Of a stretch of 57,500 bases of DNA, positions 50,101 through 56,100 are shown in pieces. Both the position numbers and the translations under genes were made by a program. The stretch covers positions 128,478 through 185,977 of the forward strand of contig CAJNDS010000424.1 in the NCBI GenBank assembly GCA_905221605.1, written 5' to 3'. This stretch comes from Symbiodinium natans. Lineage: Eukaryota > Sar > Dinophyceae > Suessiales > Symbiodiniaceae. The stretch's first letter is position 1. Every line of letters starts with the position of its first letter. The notes below the pieces were generated by a model that had not been told where the DNA came from, did not search any database, and was given only the letters and a program-made list of their open reading frames with translations.

Positions 50101-53100
50101 CCATATCCCCCCTATATATATATATATATCTATATATATATATATATATACACCCTTTAAGGGATTATAATGGGGTACCCTAAACCCTAAACCCTAAACC
50201 CTAACCCTAAACCCTAAACCCTAAACCCTAAACCCTGAAGCCTGAACCCTAAACCCGAAACCCTAAACCGTCATTCCCTACTAGCCAGCAGTAAGGTGAC
50301 CACGGGCGGCTGGATCTTCCGCCTGGAGTCTGGCGCCAGCGACTCCCTGAGTGTGGAGGTGCCCAGAGGCACCTCCTTGGGATGCAAGGAACCTTAAAGT
50401 GTTGGGCGGGTTTAGGGTGTAGGGTTTAGGGTGTAGGGTTTAGGGTTTAGGGTTTAGGGTTTAGGGTCATATACCCTGTACTACTATGATTCCTATAAAG
50501 GTAGTATGAGCCATAACCCTTTGAAATTGCTACCTTTTTTCGGATTGAGGTTTCTGGAGCCATAAGAACTTTTCGGGTTTGTTTCGTCCCTAGAGGCACC
50601 TCCATCCCGGACACAGCCGACAGCTTGCTGGTCCTGACCGCTTCGGCGGGCGGCGAGATGGCTACAGGAATCACGGCGCCATTGGTTGACTACCACCCCC
50701 CGTCCGCGATCGCCGTGTCCGTTCAGTGTCAAGACACGAACCCCAGCATCGGCGTCTTCAGCGGCTTCTGCGATGTGCGAAGGGCTGCGGTAGAAGTCGG
50801 GGTGTTGGCCTATGACATCTACTGGGGCAGGAATGCCAGCCACCCCATACCCGGTTCGTCGGCCATTGGGCAAGCAGTGCTGAACGCCTCCGCGGGTGCG
50901 CTTGTCACTGCCTCCATTGCCAGTGTGCCCATCCACTCCTCCGCCTCTCACCTCGTTGCATTGGCTGTGGGCTCAGGAGGTGCGGCTGCAATGGGTGTGG
51001 GGACCCCGGTGCTCGATAATTCGGGCTTGTCCCTGGATCCCTCTAGCCTCAACTTGGTGGCTACGCCGGGCTCAACGGTATCCAGCGTGGTCACGATCAC
51101 CAGCGATGGCTCTGAGGACATCACCTTGCAGGTGGGCCTGGTCTTCGAGGACGACTCGGCCCAAGGGGCCCTCCCTGCCAGCCTTACCAGCACCCCGAGC
51201 ACGGGCTCAGGCAATGCAGGAGCAGGCTACATCCTTCCATCCGTCTGCGAGACGGTGTCCGATCTCCCGGTACCGGGAAAGAAGCGATTGCTGTACAAGA
51301 TGAAGAAGGCCAAGCAACTGGATGCAAGGGCAAGGCGATTGCATGCGAAGGGTGTGGAGACCAAACATGGAGTGAAGATCACTACATTCGATCGCCTAGG
51401 TGGCATCGCATTTGCGGAGATGAAGAATGCCTCCACAAAGCAATACTGCCAGATGTTCGTGGACCTCGAGAACGACCCGGTCGTGCAGTTTGTGGAAGAG
51501 GACCTCACCTGGTTTGCACTAGGCAAGCCCAAAATGGATGACATGCTCTTCCCTCCTCCGAAGCCTCAGCCGGAAGCCGGGGGCAAGCTGAAGGGGCGGA
51601 TGCACCGCCGCACCGATTCTTGCAGCACCTGCCGCGACGCTGCCCAAGGGCACCCCAACGACGTGAGCTTCGAGGATCTCTGGGGCCTCCATCAGGACAA
51701 CGATGTGGACATCGATGCCCCAGAGGCTTGGGCCATCCATCAAGGAACCAATGGCCGCGTGATCATCGCCGTCCTCGACACAGGCCTGCTCAGAGCAAAC
51801 CACTCTGAGACTACGTCGTTGGAGCTTGTGACAGCTCGTGAGACCCAGGTTGCGGTACTAGTTGTGAAAGGTAGCGACTTTTCCGTGCACTTCCGCCGTC
51901 TCCAGTCAATTCTGGAAGGTGTTGCTGTTACTGCACAGCACGCGTAAGTTCGACACCAAGACAAGCAAGCACATAAACACACACCCACACGTACACGCGC
52001 ACAGGCGCACACGCGCGCCCACAAGCACAAGCACAAGCTCGAGCACAAGCACCAGCACCAGCACAAGCACCAGCACCAGCACCAGCACCAGTACCAGCCA
52101 GCAGCACCGCAACACAACAATGCACAATGCACAATGCACACTGTACAATGCACAATGCACGCCGTGCACACTGCGCAGCGCCAATACGCAGGACATAGAC
52201 ACAATGTGCAGGCATGAGCCCGATCTTTCCACTAGGTATAGCAAATTTCTTGCACACAGCGAGATGTCTTGTTGCCTCATGCTGCGTGGGTGAAAGCAAC
52301 GGCAGGCGTGGACTACAACCACGAAGACCTCCGCAACCAGATGTGGGTGAATCCTGGTGAGATCGCAGGTGATGGCATCGACAACGATGGAAATGGGTTC
52401 GTAGATGACGTGTACCTTGGGGACCAAATGAACCCTACACTACTATAATTCCTATTAAAATACATGAACCCTAAAATTGGGGTCATATACCCCTATACTA
52501 CTATAATTCCTACTAAGGTAATGTGACCCCTAAACCCTTTTAGGGTTCATATTTGGTCCCCAAGGTACGGCTACGACTTTTACGGTGACAGTGGAGACCC
52601 TATGGACTCAAACGGCCATGGAACACACTGCGCAGGCACTATCGGAGCCTTAGTAGCTGAATGAGTACACTTTTTACACTGCAGGATTAAGGGGTTTATA
52701 GGGTTTATGGGGTTTAGGGTTTAGGGTTTAGGGTTTAGGGTTTAGGGATACCATAATAATCCCCTCTAGAAATGAAAGTGTGCACTTTTGGGGTGGCTCA
52801 TGAACTCAGCACCTCAGGAGCAGAGGCAGGGAATTCCATCGGAGTTGCCGGGGTCTCCTGGAAGCCCCAGATCATGGCGCTGAAGTTCCTGGGAGCATCA
52901 GGTCTGGGGGTTTCCAAAGAAAGGGGGGAAAACCCTTAATATCCCCGAAGTAGTATTACTGTAGGAACCCCCAAAAGGGTACCCCTTTAATTCTCCCCAA
53001 AATAGTATATAATCCTTTCTATAGGAACCCCCAAAAAGGGACCCCTACTTTCGGAAAACCCGCCAGGTGGCAGCACTGGTGACGCCATCCGCGCCTTAGA

Positions 53101-56100
53101 CTATGCCGTCATGATGGGCGCGCAGATCAGTTCCAACTCCTGGGGCGGGGGAGGCTACTCGCAGGCTCCTTGGGGACGAAATGAGCCCTAAAAGGGTTTA
53201 TGGCTCATGTACCTTAATAGATATACCTTAAAATGGATTTTAGTAGTGTAGGGTACATGACCCCAATTTTAAATTTTGGGCTTCATTTGCTCCCCAAGGC
53301 CCTGGTAGATGCCATCGATGAAGCCGCCACGTATAACCACCTCTTCATCGTCGCGGCGGGCAACGACGGGAGGGACAACGAGATCACCGCAACATATCCC
53401 TGCAACTACAACCGGCCAAACATGATCTGCGTGGCGTCTACAGACAGCGCCAACGACATCTCCTCCTTCTCGAACCTTACTGTTGGTTATAGTAGGGAAT
53501 GAGGGAATGAGGTACGCTATATAATCCCTTATAGAGGGTATATATATATATATATACATCTACATATATACATATAGAGAGAGAGAGTGATGTAGGGTAC
53601 TTCATTCCCAATTTCCCGACAAGTCAACAGCAAGGAACTGGGGCACGGAGGTGGTTCACATCGCAGCTCCCGGGTCCCGAATCTACAGCACCTACCCCAA
53701 CAACCAGCACCTTGGGGACCAAATGAACCCCAAAATAGGGGTCCTAGACCCTGTTCTACTATAAGCCCCCTATTATGGTATTGTACTAGAAGTCCCTATA
53801 AAAAGGTAATATGGACCATGAACCCTTTTAGGGATCAATTCTTTCGTCACCCAAGGTACGAGTTCTTGTCAGGCACGTCCATGGCCACGCCACACGTCTC
53901 GGGCGTGGCAGCCCTGGTCTTGGATTACGTGGACACCCTCACCTACGCGGAGCTCCGGAATCTGATCCTGACGTCTGGCGTGAGCTACTTACTATTGGTT
54001 TAAGTGGGGAATGAGGGAATGAGGTACCCTATATCCCCCCTTTAAGGGATTACATAGGCCCTAAACCCTAAACCCTAAACCCTTAACCCGAAACCCGAAA
54101 CCCTAAACCCGAAACCCGAAACCCGAAACCCGAAACCCGAAACCCGAAACCCGAAACCCGAAACCCGAAACCAAACCGCAAGGCTACGCCAAATTCGAGG
54201 CGAAGGTGTCGACGGGGAAGCTGCTCAACGCCCACGCCGCCTTGCACCTTGGGGACGAAATATGAACCCTAAAGGGGTTTAGGGTTTGGGGTTTAGGGTT
54301 TATGGCTCCATATCTACCTTGACAGGAATTAAAGGAAGTATAGGGTGTATGACCCCAAAAGTAGAGATATCTTCGTATGATTCATATACCTTAACTAGAA
54401 TTATAGTAGTATAGGATAATATACCTTAAGTAGAATTATAGTAGCATAGGGTAGGTGACCCCCAATTTCAGGGCTCATTTCTGGTACCCAAGGCAGATGG
54501 CTGGGCAGTACGCCTGGGCGCGCGTGACGGGCCCTGCGGCTTCTGGAAGCATCTTGGGGACGAAATATGAACCCTACAAGGGTCTATGGCTCCACATGAC
54601 CTTAATAGGGATGATTGGTAGTACAGGGTATGTGAAGGGTTTGTAGCTCCATATATACCTGAATCATAGGGATTATAGTAGGATTATAGTAGGATAGGAT
54701 ATATGACCCCAATTTTACGGTTATGTGGTCCTCAAGGTATCACCGTGCCTGCTGGGGGCTCCGCCAGCGTAGACCTGGAGTTGGGCAATGCGAGGCTGGA
54801 GGAGGGGGAGTATCGAGTGGCTTTGAGGATCTGGAAGCAGGTGAATGACATTCTCTACTCACGCCTGGTACCGGTGATTTTCACCCTGCACCGATTCGGG
54901 TCTGCACCGACGGTTGGTGCCGGAGGCATCGAGTTCGAAGACACGGATGCCCGGCGGGATGTCATCGCAGGGGCCCTCACAATTACAAGAGCAACCCCCG
55001 AGCAAGAGGACACCTTCTCGCAGTATCACATCTTCTGGGCAGACTCGACGCAGCTCCGGACAAGTGAGACGCCACTCGCGACTCTGGATACCGGAAACGT
55101 GCTTCAGGACAACTTCGCATTCTTCGACAACTCCTTCTGGTTCCCTCCAGACGCCGACATCGCTGGGGAAAGCTGGTCAGTGTCAAGCGGCGCGGCCATC
55201 TTCTCGGGCCAGTATGACACCTCACACCTGACCATGGCACGGCGCTTTGCGCCGCCCTTCACCATGAAGGCTTGGCAGCCCAGTGGTACCCTTTACCCTT
55301 TTCTTTTTGGGTTCTGGTTCCCTTAGAAAATAACCAACCCCCCCCAAAAAAAAAGAGGTGCCCTTATTGTAACATGGTTCCTGGGCTCCTAGGATAAGGT
55401 TGCTCTTATACCCCATAACCCCTTAGAAAGGGCCCTGTATAGGGTTCACCATGAAGGCGAAGGTGCGGAAGACGGCGGGGGCCTTGGCCCACATGGTGAT
55501 CCAGGTCGGTGGCGACTCCGTGAGCTTGTTCGGCTCGGGCGGGCTGCGCGCCATGATGCTGGGCTCCCAGAACCTTGGGGGCGAAATATGGGCCCTAGAA
55601 GGGTTTAGGGTTCATATTGTCTTGATAAGGAATTATAGGTGGTATATAGGAATTATAGTATTTTTTTAGGAGTTTTAGGTAGTCTAGGGGTTTATCTGAC
55701 CCAAATTTTAGGGTTCATTTGGTCCCCAAGGAAGATCTTGGTGTCCCCTGATGGCCAGCACTACTCGGTGCCGTGCACCTTGGGCACCTGGTTCGAGGTG
55801 ACCATCACGGTGCTGGCAAGTTCGGTGACCTTTGCCGATAACCAAGGATGCCAGGAGATAGTGCAGAGCATTCCAAGCACCGACGAGACCAAAGCAATCC
55901 GAATCGGCGCCGACTGCACCGGAGATTGCCAAGGGAGCGTTTGGGACAGCTTTGAGGTGGAGGTTTACGAACATGAAGGATCCCTTTTATATGGACCCCC
56001 AAATAGTAGGATTCCCTTCTAATAAGGACCCCAGAGAAAAATATACCCCTAATTTCCGGCCCTACACCCTAAACCCTAAACCCTAAACCCTAAACCCTAA

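Noticed and set aside
51740-52427. Cys-rich ORFs on the - strand
   Set aside because: Antisense of CA/GCACC simple sequence and of the S8 exons; the Cys content comes from the GCACCA repeat.
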